Shown piece after piece: positions 10,944-22,210 of a stretch of 64,000 nt of DNA. Source of the stretch: Thozetella sp. PMI_491 (lineage: Eukaryota > Ascomycota > Sordariomycetes > Chaetosphaeriales > Chaetosphaeriaceae); the NCBI GenBank assembly GCA_021432635.1, contig MU270066.1, positions 428,807-492,806 on the forward strand. Direction: 5' to 3'. The position numbers and the translations under genes are program-made. The notes below the pieces were generated by a model. It ran no database searches and was not told where the DNA came from. It saw only the letters and a list, made by a program, of their open reading frames with translations. How positions within the stretch are numbered: position 1 is the first letter of the stretch; each line of letters starts with the position of its first letter.

Positions 10944-13322
10944 TAGTCTTACTATGTCCCAAGAGAACCGTGGAAATCTCGTTCGGATCGGGGCTCTGAT
11001 GTCACGCCACCAGCTTGCGTCGTGTTCGGCATTCGCCAGCCAGTAAACTTTCGCGGCCCTCCCGCGCAGGGGCGCGCCCGATTCCCAGCCGCACGCACCA
11101 CGTCTAACGTGGAGCGAATGCAAGCCGTTTCGGTGCGCCTCCGGCCATGGCATCGGCGCCGGGCAACAACGGGCTGGGCGAAGGTTAGGCGGTGTGAGAG
11201 GCGCGCGCGAAAGCGCAGCCAAGGTTTCGTCTGTTCTGTTTTTCGGGACAGGCGAAGCCCCACGGGTGCTGCGCCGACTCTACGGGGTCCACCAGACGGT
11301 ACAGTTGCGATGCGATCGGCGCCTGCGCGCGTAGTAGCTGCTTTTTAGGTGCTTAGGTGCTAAGACGGTGAGCGTGCGAGCCAGGTTCCGGGCTGTGCGG
11401 TAGGTGCAGTGGTGCAAGGCAGCATGTGGGTAGTGCCGGCGCACATGGCTAATTCTGGATGCTCTATTTCGCACAAGGCAGTTGTTTCGCAGCTTCGTTC
11501 GTTTCGTGCGATTCCTTCTGGCTCGCTGCAAGGCGGCTCGCTCCCCCCTTCCCCCCCCGCCTTCGTCCGTCTCTTCCCCTGGCATGTTCGACGTCATACC
11601 TGGATTTTTTGGGCTCCGAGCAGGAGCGAGGGAGAAGGGCGTTCGGGGGTTCTTTTTGGCTCCGTTGCGACAGCTTCCTGACTGGCCCGTGGGCAGCTGG
11701 GCGTCGTCGCACCGCAGCGCACCGAGAACGTGGCAGGCGATTCCTTCGAAGCGATCAATGTCGGCTTCAGAGCCGTGCCCCTGGAGATTTGCGCAGGCTG
11801 GGAGACGGATGGGAAAGGGGGAGGGGGAGGGCGTGGGGCTGCGGGTGAGGCGGATCCGCCTTGTCGCTCTTCAGGTGCACTAAGCTTGTGCCTGCTACGT
11901 AGTAGTATCCTCCGGAGCGTACACGCCGTCGCTTGGGACCCAATCAAGGGCTTTAGGGTCCCCCCCTGCAAGTGACATCTGTACCCTGTGGTGTGCGGAG
12001 GTGTGCGTGGTGTGTTGGCGTGCCAGTGTGGGCCGTAGCCAGATGTCCGGGTATGGGATTCCTTAGACTCCACTGGCGTCTGCCTTTGCTCAGCTTGTCG
12101 GGTAAGGCGAGATAGCGTAGCATCGCATTCCATTTTTGGGCACAGCAGCTACTCCGTAATACGCAGTCGACCGCCTAGGCTTGCGAACCTACTCGGTACT
12201 GAGTCGTAGTAGGTTAGCGGAGGGGCGCTTCCCAGGGGCGCATCCATAGCAGGGGCCAGTCGCAGCAGGGGGGGAGGGGGGTTACCACCGGGCAGCTATG
12301 CCGTGCGCGGGGCATGCGCCAGTGGGTCCTGTAGGAGCCCCTCGGCCGATTCCCCCGTATCCGAACAGCGCCTGTTTCTCATCGGCCCTGTGGCGCGGGC
12401 TACAGGATTTGCTGACCCATAAGCCCGGTCCAATTTCGTGGGCCAGCCAGCCTCCCCAATGTGCTATACTGCGCTATCCCAGGTGGCTCGACTGCAGTAT
12501 ACCAGCCGTGCTTTCAGCGGCCTCACGGGGAGCGCCGGCGCATGATTTTGGGGCCGTCGTAACCAGCCCGTCAGCTGGAACTCGAACAGAGGAACAAAGC
12601 CTACAAGCGGGAAGCCAAAAAAAAAAAAAAAGACGACAAATGAAACGCGAAGAGCGCGAGCAGCGACGACGACGTCAATTCCGTATTCTAGCTAGCCACA
12701 GATCTTAGTCGTACCCCGGCCCTGGCCGGCGGTGCACAAAATGCCAAAATACCAAAATACCTGCTACGTAAAAGTAAAGTAGGGACGATAGAGGGGCGGT
12801 TCTAGGCGAAGCAGTCAATGTCGCAATGGTCAACCAGCGCTCTTAAGCGCATCCCATAGTGGGCTTCGCGCATTCCTACTCCGTAAACTGTAGGCAGCGC
12901 TGATGCGTAGCGCTACGACCAATGTCCACCACAACCCAGCTCCTCCGCAGTTGCCGGGCTGTACCCCAGTTTTTTTTTTTGGGCGATCGCGACTAACGTG
13001 AAAGGCGACGGGATTTCAGCCTACTCCCACGGCAGAGGATCTATAGACTGACTGCCCAGGAAGCTTGCCACTAAGCGCAGCATCCAAAAAAGCCACCGGA
13101 GCGAGCACACGACCGGGAACCAGCTACCTTACACCAAGGCACACGCCGCAATCGAGTCCACGTTATATTTGGCCGCCTCCCTCTCCCTCTTGCCTCCCCC
13201 TGGTCCTTTGATATCAAAGAGAGAAAGCCAGATCTCGCCGCCTCCTGCCTCGTCATCCACCCCCACGCTCTCTTCCCTAATAGAGGCAACCGCCAGACCG
13301 GCACCGACAACCTTGGCCTCTC

Positions 13323-13323
<1 letters not shown>

Positions 13324-13353
<30 letters not shown>
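13324..13353. repeat. Poly-C tract of 30 bases
   Basis: An uninterrupted run of 30 C lies just before a duplicated 30-odd-base segment and the assembly gap. It probably caused the assembly break. Confidence 0.9.
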
Positions 13354-13354
<1 letters not shown>

Positions 13355-13385
13355 CTTCAACCAATACAACTCCTGCCAATACCAC

Positions 13386-13395
13386 NNNNNNNNNN
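13386..13395. other. Assembly gap (10 N) flanked by a direct repeat
   Basis: Ten Ns interrupt the sequence. The bases to the left (about 13353-13385) recur to the right of the gap (about 13413-13446), starting CGCTTCAACCAATACAAC. This looks like two contig ends that overlap and were not merged, or a genuine tandem repeat that could not be assembled. No gene is interrupted. Confidence 0.95.
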
Positions 13396-13787
13396 CCCCC
13401 CTTCCTCCCCCACCGCTTCAACCAATACAACTCCTGCCAATACCACTCGGCCAATACCGGTCCCCCCAGGACAAGGGCAGCTCCCACCACTACGGCCACC
13501 CCACCTCGCATCCCCCTGCATGCAACAACCACAACCCACCACCAACACGCCAGCTCCCACTGGGCCTTAGCAACGGCCGACACAAGCCCACAACCCGTTC
13601 CCATTAATACATCACCTATCCGCCCGTTTGCCTACATCAACAAACGTCCGCCTGGTGGTTCCTTTTTTTCCTCTCTCCTCCTCTCTCCTCCTTCTCTCCT
13701 CAGTCTCTCTCTCTCCTCTCCTCCTCCTCACTCGCTCTTGGTCTCGTCGCCACTCCCGCCTCACACCCACCTCCCAAGACTCTCAAC

Positions 13788-14984
13788 ATGTCGTCCGCTT
13801 CTCCCATCCCTGGCACAAAGCGGAAGCTGCGGGACAGCTGCACGCCGTGCGCGAACGCAAAGACCAAGTGCAGCAAGATCAAGCCGACCTGCTCGCGCTG
13901 CCAAGAACGCGGCCTCGCCTGCTCGTATGCCCCCTCCCACCGCTACGGCCGCCTGCCGGCGTCGGCCAAGCCGCGCCTGGCCCCCGGCGCCGACATGCAC
14001 GCCTCGCTGCCCCGGTCATCGGGCAGCAGCCGCCCACACGCACTGCCCACGCCGCCCGCGACCTACGGAACGCCAACCGACGGGATGGACCCCACGGGGC
14101 CCATGCACAGTCCGCTGATCGGCACGCCCGGCTCGCTGCACGGCTTCGCGGACGACGCCTCGCTCCTGGACTTTGACTTTACCAACTTCTCCGACAGCGA
14201 CATCGACATCACCGGCATGCTCGCGCCGGGCATGCCCGCGCACAGCCCCTTCGGCGACCTGGCCCCGCTCCCTGTCGGCCCGGACGGCACCTACTACGAC
14301 TACTTCCCCACGCCCACGTCTAATCCGTCCGAGTACGCGCTGCAGGACATGGGCTCATACACCGACTTCGACCTGGAGCTGGACGTCGACGCCACCTACG
14401 GCACGGCGACGCCGGCGTCGACACGGCCCACCTCCACCACGCACACCCCGCTGCTCGACGGCTCGGCCCACGGCTTTGAGGGCGCCACCCACAGCTGCCT
14501 GGGGCGGGCAAGCGGGCTGCTCTCCAGCCTCAACCTCCGACAGCCCGGTCAGGAGCCGGCGCACCGGCGCAGCGCGTCCAGCGCGGCGCTCGAGACGCTC
14601 GAGGAGAACCGCGCGGCGCTGAAGCAGGCCGAGGAGCTGCTGTCGTGCCCGTGCGCGGCGGCCGACGAGCGCCTGCTGCTCATGGTCGCGCTGGTAGCGT
14701 CGTCGGTGGTGGCACGGTACGCGGGCCTGCTCCGCGGGGCCACCCGGGCCGCGCAGGGGGTGCTCGGGGACTTGCATCTGGTGCTGGCCCTGATCGACCG
14801 GTTATCTTCGCGGCGGCGCTCGCTCTGGACCGAGGGCGCCGATATGTCGGGCATGCTCGAGATGGAGGGCGATGGGTCCGGCGGCCTGTTGCCGCCGGTG
14901 GTTCTGGAGCAGATGGAGGAGGACCTAAGCGTGCGGCTGCGGAAGCTTACGGACCAGACGCTGTCTCTCCTGCGACATGCGTAG
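13788..14984 (+). CDS. AflR-like Zn2Cys6 transcription factor
   Basis: A single exon of 398 aa encodes a nuclear DNA-binding regulator. The N-terminus KRKLRDSC leads into a C-X2-C-X6-C-X6-C-X2-C-X6-C cluster (Cys 18, 21, 28, 35, 38, 45), followed by a basic SHRYGR linker; this arrangement is characteristic of aflatoxin/sterigmatocystin regulators. The middle is acidic and low in complexity. The C-terminal part, with ALKQAEELLSCPC and a helical stretch after it, resembles the AflR-family C-terminal domain. It lies 3.8 kb downstream of the NR-PKS on the same strand and is its most likely pathway-specific activator; the link is inferred from family and position. The start was chosen because the zinc cluster begins 17 residues in and a CT-rich promoter precedes it. 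Confidence 0.88.
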   Translation: MSSASPIPGTKRKLRDSCTPCANAKTKCSKIKPTCSRCQERGLACSYAPSHRYGRLPASAKPRLAPGADMHASLPRSSGSSRPHALPTPPATYGTPTDGMDPTGPMHSPLIGTPGSLHGFADDASLLDFDFTNFSDSDIDITGMLAPGMPAHSPFGDLAPLPVGPDGTYYDYFPTPTSNPSEYALQDMGSYTDFDLELDVDATYGTATPASTRPTSTTHTPLLDGSAHGFEGATHSCLGRASGLLSSLNLRQPGQEPAHRRSASSAALETLEENRAALKQAEELLSCPCAAADERLLLMVALVASSVVARYAGLLRGATRAAQGVLGDLHLVLALIDRLSSRRRSLWTEGADMSGMLEMEGDGSGGLLPPVVLEQMEEDLSVRLRKLTDQTLSLLRHA

Positions 14985-17910
14985 GAGGCACAACTACGAA
15001 TGTACTCATGACCTGATACCTGGATTTTGGCTTAAAGGCGGAGTAGAGGTTGCCAGCGCATATGCTCTTTTTTGGTTTACACAATCATCAAAATGCACTT
15101 TTTGGTTTCTGCACTGTACACACATCATAGCATCATCGCATCATCGCATCACCGCATCGCTGCATCTACCCAAAAAAAATACCATAAATTTTAAAGTTTA
15201 AACAAACTAAAAAAAAAAGACCTCCTCTATCATCCATCGTGTGCCAGTCTCTTTTTTGCCACCTCCCACTCTTCCCTTCGACTCTGCGGAGTGCGGGCGA
15301 CGATGGGAGCCGCAATGCAAGTTTGACGGCTAGCGATCAAACGGCCGAATAGGCGTGTGAGCGCGGATGCAGACAATGCGCAGGTCCGGGATGCGGGCGC
15401 GGGGATTGGAGCCTACTGTGCCGCACTGGCAAGGGTCTTGGAAGCTTCTAAAGGTTCTCGAAGACCTGTCTTACGCCATACCTTTTTTTTTTTTAGGCCA
15501 TGACCCAGAACTCCAGGCCCAGTATCCCAGAAAGCCACGCAACACCTTCCCTCCTTGCGGAGCCTACAATTTCACTCCGTCAGGGGATAGGAAAACAATC
15601 TGCTCGATTTGGCCTAGCGCGGCGTCTCAGCCCTTCCTACCAATGGAGACTTGGAGACCTTGGGAGGATACGGGGCTAGTCAGATCCCGGCCCCAAATGT
15701 AGTGCCGCGGGTCGAGGGATGCTTCGGCCGATATCCTACGGTGAGTGCACAGTCCACTAGCCAGCGCTAAGAAATCCAGCCATCAAACAACAGCCTCGCA
15801 TCCACGGGACCTTCGGCATCCTCACAACGGCCCTGCGACGTCATGTTAGGCAAATGCTCAGATCTCATCTCTCTCGGATGCGAGCGTTTGCACGGTTGTT
15901 GCTTCGGGTATGCCGCATGTCCCGCCGTATGCGGGTTTGTCATTTCCGCTTGCTCTTGGTGCAACCTACAACTCCCCCAGCGGCTCTCGTTTAGGGGGGG
16001 GGGTGTAGCCTAGAGCGCCTATCAGGAGTTGGGCGTAACGCAGGTTGCACATCCGGCCGGTGGGGTCCAACTCTCGGAGTCCCGGAGCCAGAGATGCATC
16101 GTAGACGAGCACAGCGCAAAAGCATGAAATCAATAGCCAACGCCATTTGCAGCGGCCGCACGTTGATTGAGGAGGCGGCGGACCGCGACCGAACCATGTC
16201 TTACGATTACTTTTGTTCCATTCCTCTCGTACGCTCCGAACCTCCCCCACCAATGCCTTGAATCGTCGATTTCTTCATTGTTCCTTCCTTCTCTTGGCTC
16301 TCGCTTTCTCCTTCTTTGTCTTTCTTACCCGGTCCATCTTCTGCGCCCCCCCGTCAGTCGCTCCCTTCGGCTCTTCCTCTCGCGGCTCGAGCAAGCTGCC
16401 GAGAGCCGGCCGGACGGGGCATCGACGATCGCCGATCCCCTGCACGGCAATCCCTACGCGGCAATCCTCTGCACGAAAATCCCCTGTATGAGAATGTGGC
16501 ATTCTCTCCCCAGACCACGTAGGCGGTGGGGATATATTCCCGTCCTGGGGATGACACGTGCTAACAATAGCCCTCGCTCTACTCCGTACGGTTCGTCGCC
16601 TAGCCGGCCAAGCCACGCTGTAGCGACCGGCCAACATCAGCACTGGGGTTTTGACCAAAACTTGCCAAACATGGGGACTCCCGCCTAGCGTAAGGCCCTG
16701 CGCTTCCCGCAGTCGCCGCTTTTGAACTTGGTCCATCCTAACCCACCTGTAGAGGGTCGAGCCCTACCGCCCATGATAGCTTGCCCGGAACCTCATCACG
16801 AAGCTGGACCGGGTCCCTGGTAGACCGCCAGCGCTGTGCTTCTCGCTGCGATCCGACTGTCCCGGCAAGGACAAAGAAGATACCCTACGGCGTGTCTTGG
16901 TCCCTCCATGCTAATTAGCATTGCCGTCCGGTGGCTTGGTTTGACAAACCCTATTTGCATCCCAGGCCATGTCCGTGGTGGGCTTTTAAGGGCCCAGCAA
17001 CCTCCGCCGAGCTATGGACCTAGGCGCAGACGCCTCATTGACCGAGCCTGGCAACTCGGAACTCTACGGGTGTTAGGGGCACGTGGATTATTTAGCATCT
17101 TGATAGTTATTGGAGGCTGAAACCCTGTGTCTTACACAACTACGAAGAGCTTCCAGCTCTGAAAATCGGCAATCTCACACTAAGACCCTCGGTCCTACCT
17201 ATGGCGCAAAATGCTCTTCCAAGCCCATGTCTGCATCTCCACAGTTTATCAGTCTTGCTGGCGCATTGATGCATTCTTCAGCATTTTTAAATGGTTAAAA
17301 CGCAATAGTCCCGTCATGATCGTCTCACAGAGCCCATGGTGTCTGAAACGAAACCGCCCACTCCGCTCACCTCTTGGCACAGCTACGAGAACGAGAAAGG
17401 AATTTTTTTATTTTGGGGAGGAAAGAAAAAAAAATACCCAAAACAGAAGAGCATGCAAGCCTCGGGATTACATGCAGTAGATCTGAATGCTTGTAATGCT
17501 CCTTCGCTGAAGAGCATGCAGCTGCTTCGGCAGTGGTCTTCCTGCGTCTGGAGTGCCGGATCTGTACGGCGCAATCCGGGGGCTTCCACGCACCCGACCT
17601 GGCGGAGACTATGAGGGGACTGTGAGGGGGAGCTGCCAAATCAAAGCTGGGGATCTGGGTGCACAGGCCCTCCTATGGCCCGTGCGAACTCATTACTCCA
17701 TTGCTTCTGGGGAAGCGAGGTCGCATCAGATCAGGCGAGCTTGCGATACTTTTTTCAGTGGCATGTTGACACCGTGACTCGGGCTCCAACTTATTCTCTC
17801 CCATCCATCACCGCCTCCGCCTCTGGACAGAACCACCCTTCCGCTTGTTCTCCATCCTAGTCCATCCCAGAAATACACATCTCTCCACCGCCCCCTTCCT
17901 CTTCTCCAAG
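14985..17910. other. Intergenic region, no gene seen
   Basis: 2.9 kb between the AflR-like gene and the aminotransferase. It holds an imperfect CATCGCATC-type microsatellite at 15124-15166, A- and T-rich runs near 15170-15220 and 15482, and many short overlapping ORFs on both strands without recognisable domains. The last 130 bases are a CT-rich promoter or leader for the aminotransferase. Confidence 0.6.
15124..15166. repeat. CATCGCATC-type microsatellite
   Basis: Imperfect tandem units of CATCATCG/CATCACCG/CATCGCTG lie about 140 bp downstream of the AflR-like stop codon. Confidence 0.7.
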
Positions 17911-19556
17911 ATGCTTTCCAGCGTGCGCGTCATTGGCCGCCAGGCCGCTCTGCGGAGAGCTACAGCTTTCAACCTCGCCGCTGCTCGGCAAGGTTCGACC
18001 TGGGCCAATGTGCCCCAGGGCCCTCCCGTAAGTCTCTATTTATCCCACTGCTGTGCGCGCAAGGCTAACAGGTCTATAGGATGTAAGTTTTGACGGCATC
18101 CCTCGAATCCTGCTGCTTCAATCGCTAATCGCTCACGCGCTCTGCTTCGCAGGCCATTCTCGGTACGAGCTCCCCTTCCCGAGCTACCCCCGAGCTGCTC
18201 TCTCTCCCACTTCCCCTTCTACGCACGCCTAGCACTCGCTGACACGCCGTTCTACAGGTATCACTGAAGCATTCAAGGCCGATTCGAACTCCAAGAAGAT
18301 CAACCTCGGTGCGCCATGACCCATCCTCCCAGCTCCGTTCCCCCGCAGAAGCAAACGACTGACTCATGCTCCACACGCGCAGGTGTCGGCGCTTACCGTG
18401 ACGACCAAGGCAAGCCCTACGTCCTTCCATCCGTCCGTAAGGCCGAGGAGAAGGTCATAGCCTCGCGCCTGAACAAGGAGTACGCCGGCATCACTGGTGT
18501 CCCCGAGTTCACCAAGGCCGCCGCCGTCCTCGCCTACGGTGAGGGCAGCAGCGCCCTGGACCGCCTCGCCATCACCCAGTCCATCTCTGGCACCGGTGCC
18601 CTGCGCATCGGCGGCGCCTTCCTCGCCCGCTTCCACCCCTCCAAGACCATCTACCTCCCCGCGCCGTCATGGGCGAACCACGCCGCCGTGTTCAAGGACT
18701 CGGGCCTGACGGTCGAGAAGTACGCCTACTACAACAAGGACACCATCGGCCTTGACTTCGAGGGCATGGTCCGTGACATCAAGGCCGCTCCCGAGGGCAG
18801 CATCTTCCTGTTCCACGCCTGCGCCCACAACCCCACCGGTGTTGATCCCACCGAGGCCCAGTGGAAGGAGATTGAGGCCGCCGTCAAGGCCAAGAAGCAC
18901 TTCGCTTTCTTCGATATGGCCTACCAGGGCTTCGCCAGCGGCAGCTGCGACAAGGACGCCTTTGCCCTCCGCTACTTCGTCGAGAAGGGCCACAACGTCG
19001 CCCTCGCTCAGTCGTTCGCCAAGAACATGGTACGTACCCCCTCCTTTCCTCTACACCGCTACGAAGGAAAACACTTTTCGAGTATGCTGACATGGTTCCG
19101 TCCAAGGGTCTCTACGGTGAGCGTATCGGCGCCTTCTCCATCGTGGCCGAGTCCGCCGAGGAGAAGAAGCGGGTCGACTCTCAGGTCAAGATCCTCGTCC
19201 GCCCCCTCTACTCCAACCCGCCCATCCACGGCGCCCGCATCGCCTCCGAGATCCTCAACACGCCCGAGCTCTACCAGCAGTGGCTCGGCGAGGTCAAGGA
19301 GATGGCCGACCGCATCATCACCATGCGCGCCTTGCTCAAGGAGAACCTCGAGAAGCTCGGCAGCAAGCACGACTGGAGCCACATCACCAGCCAGATCGGC
19401 ATGTTCGCCTACACCGGCCTCACCCCGGAGCAGATGGACACCTTGGCCAAGGAGCACAGCGTCTACGCCACCAAGGACGGCCGCATCTCAGTGGCCGGAA
19501 TCACGACCGAGAACGTCGGCCGCCTGGCCGAGGCCATCTTCAAGGTCAAGGGTTAA
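17911..19556 (+). CDS. AAT1: Aspartate aminotransferase, mitochondrial
   Basis: PLP enzyme that interconverts aspartate/2-oxoglutarate and oxaloacetate/glutamate in the mitochondrial matrix (malate-aspartate shuttle). Six exons: 17911-18027, 18080-18082, 18153-18162, 18258-18308, 18383-19029 and 19107-19556, giving 425 aa. The N-terminus ([17 protein letters not shown]) is a basic, amphipathic presequence. The family signature GPPDAILGITEAF is rebuilt only when a 3-nt exon encoding Asp and a 10-nt exon are included. [21 protein letters not shown] and [12 protein letters not shown] are present, and the PLP lysine is Lys 274 in SFAKNMGLYGER. Each of the first four introns has a CTAAC, CTAAT or CTGAC branch site. 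The only oddity is the microexons. Confidence 0.96.
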
Positions 19557-19964
19557 GCGGCCCGGTACCGGTGCGCCGCACCCGGGGGGAGGAAGGCAGG
19601 ATGGGCACTCATGAGATATGACAAGTATGAGAACGGGGTGGACTACCTGGACATTAAGCTCTCCCTAGATCTGGCTGGCCACCACGCAGCCAGGCCACTT
19701 TTCGCTTTGTACAACATCCCTGTAACCCATGCGCATACAAAACCAGATAGAGTAGAAGACGTTGAATGCCCGCTTTCGAGAGTTTAAGACGGCCCGATTC
19801 CCAATGCCCGAACGCCTGGTATCTTTCATTTTGTGGTGGCACTATTCGCTGCTGTTTACTTCATGGGGAATGACTCGGCCGTCCTTTTCGATACTGACTA
19901 CGCACGTGGCGAGCCTGTCCTACCTTCCCAATCCACGGACCGAGAGGGCGGTGGCGTCGCCCGC
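19557..19964. other. Convergent 3' intergenic region
   Basis: About 400 bases between two converging genes, presumably 3' UTRs. Nothing else is seen. Confidence 0.6.
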
Positions 19965-21070
19965 TTAGGCCATCCCCAGCCTATCTAGGTCTCTCTTTGT
20001 TTCCTCTATCTGGCGGCCCATATCGCGATATACCCGCGCCATCTCGCGCATCGTCCTCTCCTTGCCTCTGCCGCCTCCGTCCGCCTCCTCGCCGTCGCGG
20101 CCGCCACCGCCCACGCCATACGCCCCCAGTTCCCCCTGGAGTGTCCGTATCGACTCGGCCAGCCGGAGCTTGGCGTCTCGCAGGTGGCCTTGGTAGTTTT
20201 GCAAGGCGCCGCGGACCTCGGGCGTGTAGATATCCCTGCGCACCGCCCACAGCGTGCTCTCAGCCTCGACGGCCTGCCGCTGGGCCGCCAGCGACACCTC
20301 GTCGGCGCGCAGCTCCAGCGCGCGAGCGACGACGCCATGCTTGGCTTCGAGCGCCCGAATGAGGTGCGTCAGCGCGGCCGTGTGCTCGGCCAGGAGCGAT
20401 ACGAGCGAAGTCGCGGCCGAGATGCGGGCCTTGCTCAGCTCGGCCTTGTGCGCCGCGATGGCTGCACCGAGCGTGCTGATGTGGGTCGGGACGCTGGGGA
20501 TCGCCCGGTGGATGTAAGATGGGTTCGTGCTGGGGCTCGCTATTCGAGCCAGCGGCACCGCCGAGGCGTGCAGGCTGCTGGCGATGAGGGGTGTGAGTTT
20601 CGGCAGGAGTTCCGGCAGATCCGAGAAAGGGGCGCTCGTAAGCAGTAAGGCTGTGGCGTCCGGGGGGAGAGCCTTCGCTTCTTTGAGAAATGGCGGAAGG
20701 AGAAGTAGCAGGTCTAGTAGAGGCTCAGGCAGCTCGGGAGATGCTCCGGGGCGCGCTGGCGCCCTGGTTCGTCGCGGGGCTGCTGGTTTCGAGTCGGCTG
20801 GGGCGGCGGTCGAGATCGCGTGGGTCAGGAGGTGCTGCTTCGCCGTCTTCAAGCGGTGTTTCCTCAGCTCCTGCCAGCCGTCAGCCCAAAGCTGGCCATT
20901 AATGGAGGCGAGCGTGTGCAGCGTACCTCGCGAACTGCATTGCGCTCCTTGCCGCGGTGTTCGTTTTTTGTTGACCCGTCCGGGTTGAGGATGACAGTAG
21001 TGAGGGTGCGGTAGAGATTCTCGAACTCGGGATTGTTCTTGAGGACGGCCTCCTCAACCGGCGGCACCAT
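19965..21070 (-). CDS. Helical protein, possibly HAUS/augmin-like
   Basis: Two exons on the minus strand (20927-21070, then 19965-20870) give 349 aa. The join follows a GTACGC donor and a GGCAG acceptor and restores NAVREELRKHRLKTAKQ. The N-terminus (VEEAVLKNNPEFENLYRTLTT) and the region from residue 180 on look entirely helical, with predicted coiled coil to the C-terminus (MREMARVYRDMGRQIEETKRDL) interrupted by a Gly/Asp-rich loop. A Pro-rich segment lies near residues 65-85. I have a weak impression of a fungal HAUS augmin-like subunit but cannot confirm it. It shares a 372-bp divergent promoter with the mitoribosomal gene. Confidence 0.75.
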
Positions 21071-21442
21071 TTTGGCAGTTCGGATTTTGCACCAGCGAAA
21101 AAAGGCCGGCCTTGTTTATTCTGGAATGCTCTGCCGACGCGTCGTACTTTCCATCTCGTTGCTCTACGAGGGGCACGAGACAACCGCGAGAGCAGGTGCC
21201 CCGCGACCCACCAGCTGCAGGGATCCACGCCACTGATTGGCCAGCTGCCAGCGTCGGTCGATTTGGCCCGAGCTTGAAGTTTTTTGAGCTTCGCCAGTTC
21301 GACAGATCCTGAGTACGGCCGGCCATATCCCAACGAAGCATTGGCTGCACTTCAAAGCCAATTGAGAGCCGCCCGAAGCCTAACAATACAATCACCAGGT
21401 GCCCAGAGCTTACCGTAAGCAGGGAGCTCCACCTGGCCGACG
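21071..21442. promoter_or_regulatory. Divergent promoter with CCAAT boxes
   Basis: 372 bp between the starts of the helical protein and the mitoribosomal gene. It contains CCAAT at 21358-21362 and its complement ATTGG at 21236-21240, candidate sites for the Hap/CBF complex, which often serves mitochondrial genes. The function is inferred. Confidence 0.45.
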
Positions 21443-22210
21443 ATGCCGTCCTCCCACCCGCGCCTCTGCGCGCAGTTCAGAACGCTCGCCCTGTCGAGCC
21501 TCTCCCGGCCCAGGCAAACACAGGTGCAGTCGACACAAGCTGCCCTCCGCGCCTTCTCGACGACGGTTCCGACACTCTACAAGCAGCTGAACGTTCCCAA
21601 CTCCGAGATTCCTATCCCCTCATCCAACTCGGCCTCCCCGGACATCCCGCCATACCCATACGGCCCTCGGCAAGTCTACAAGCAGTCCAACAGCGGGCTC
21701 TACGGCAGCGCGCGGATCCGCTTCGGCAACAACGTCAGCGAGAAGTGGGAGGTGAAGACGCGCCGCAAGTGGCGGCCCAACGTGCACAGCCGGCGCCTGT
21801 GGAGCGAGTCGCTGGGCATCCGCGTGCGCACCCGCGTCACCACCCGGGTACTGCGCACCATCGATAAGGTCGGCGGCCTGGACGAATACCTGCTCGGCGG
21901 CAAGACCCAGCGCATCAAGGACCTCGGCCCCTGGGGCTGGCGGCTACGCTGGCGCATCATGCAGACTCCAGCCGTCCAGGCTCGCTTCGCACGGGAGCGG
22001 GAGGAGCTCGGTCTGCCACCCAAACCCCAGGACGAGGTAGTGCTCGCCGAGATTCAGGCCATGTTCCCCAAGGCAGGAAGTGCCGCAGAGATCGCGGCTG
22101 AGACGCAGGCGCTATTGGAAGGGGAGGGCGAGTTTGAGCTCGGGGCTGAGGAGGAGCTGAAGGAGGAAGGCTTCATGAAAGAAGTGTCGAAAAAGGAGCT
22201 TGGGCAGTGA
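21443..22210 (+). CDS. MRPL24: Mitochondrial large-subunit ribosomal protein bL28m
   Basis: A single exon of 255 aa. The N-terminus, rich in Arg, Ser and Gln with no acidic residues for about 50 positions and ending near RAFSTTVP, is a typical matrix-targeting presequence. The core SNSGLYGSARIRFGNN, KTRRKWRPNVHSRRLWSESL and RVRTRVTTRVLRTIDKVGG follows the bL28 family, whose yeast member is Mrpl24. A fungal-type C-terminal extension ends in a Glu-rich tail. The protein is a structural component of the 54S mitoribosomal subunit. Confidence 0.93.
   Translation: MPSSHPRLCAQFRTLALSSLSRPRQTQVQSTQAALRAFSTTVPTLYKQLNVPNSEIPIPSSNSASPDIPPYPYGPRQVYKQSNSGLYGSARIRFGNNVSEKWEVKTRRKWRPNVHSRRLWSESLGIRVRTRVTTRVLRTIDKVGGLDEYLLGGKTQRIKDLGPWGWRLRWRIMQTPAVQARFAREREELGLPPKPQDEVVLAEIQAMFPKAGSAAEIAAETQALLEGEGEFELGAEEELKEEGFMKEVSKKELGQ

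Larger units (their letters stand above)
9950..13787. other. Intergenic region between PKS and AflR-like gene
   Basis: 3.8 kb with no convincing gene. The first 250 bases are the T-rich PKS 3' region, with several long T runs followed by AGA. A fold-back MITE (10529-10943) follows, then GC-rich sequence with short unsupported ORFs, an A15 run near 12618, a 30-base C run at 13324-13353 and an assembly gap of ten Ns at 13386-13395. The last 150 bases before the regulator are a CT-rich promoter or leader. Confidence 0.6.

Noticed and set aside
18360-18366. TGACTCA in intron 4 of the aminotransferase gene
   Set aside because: A Gcn4-type match, but inside an intron and part of the CTGAC branch region; expected by chance about eight times in the window.
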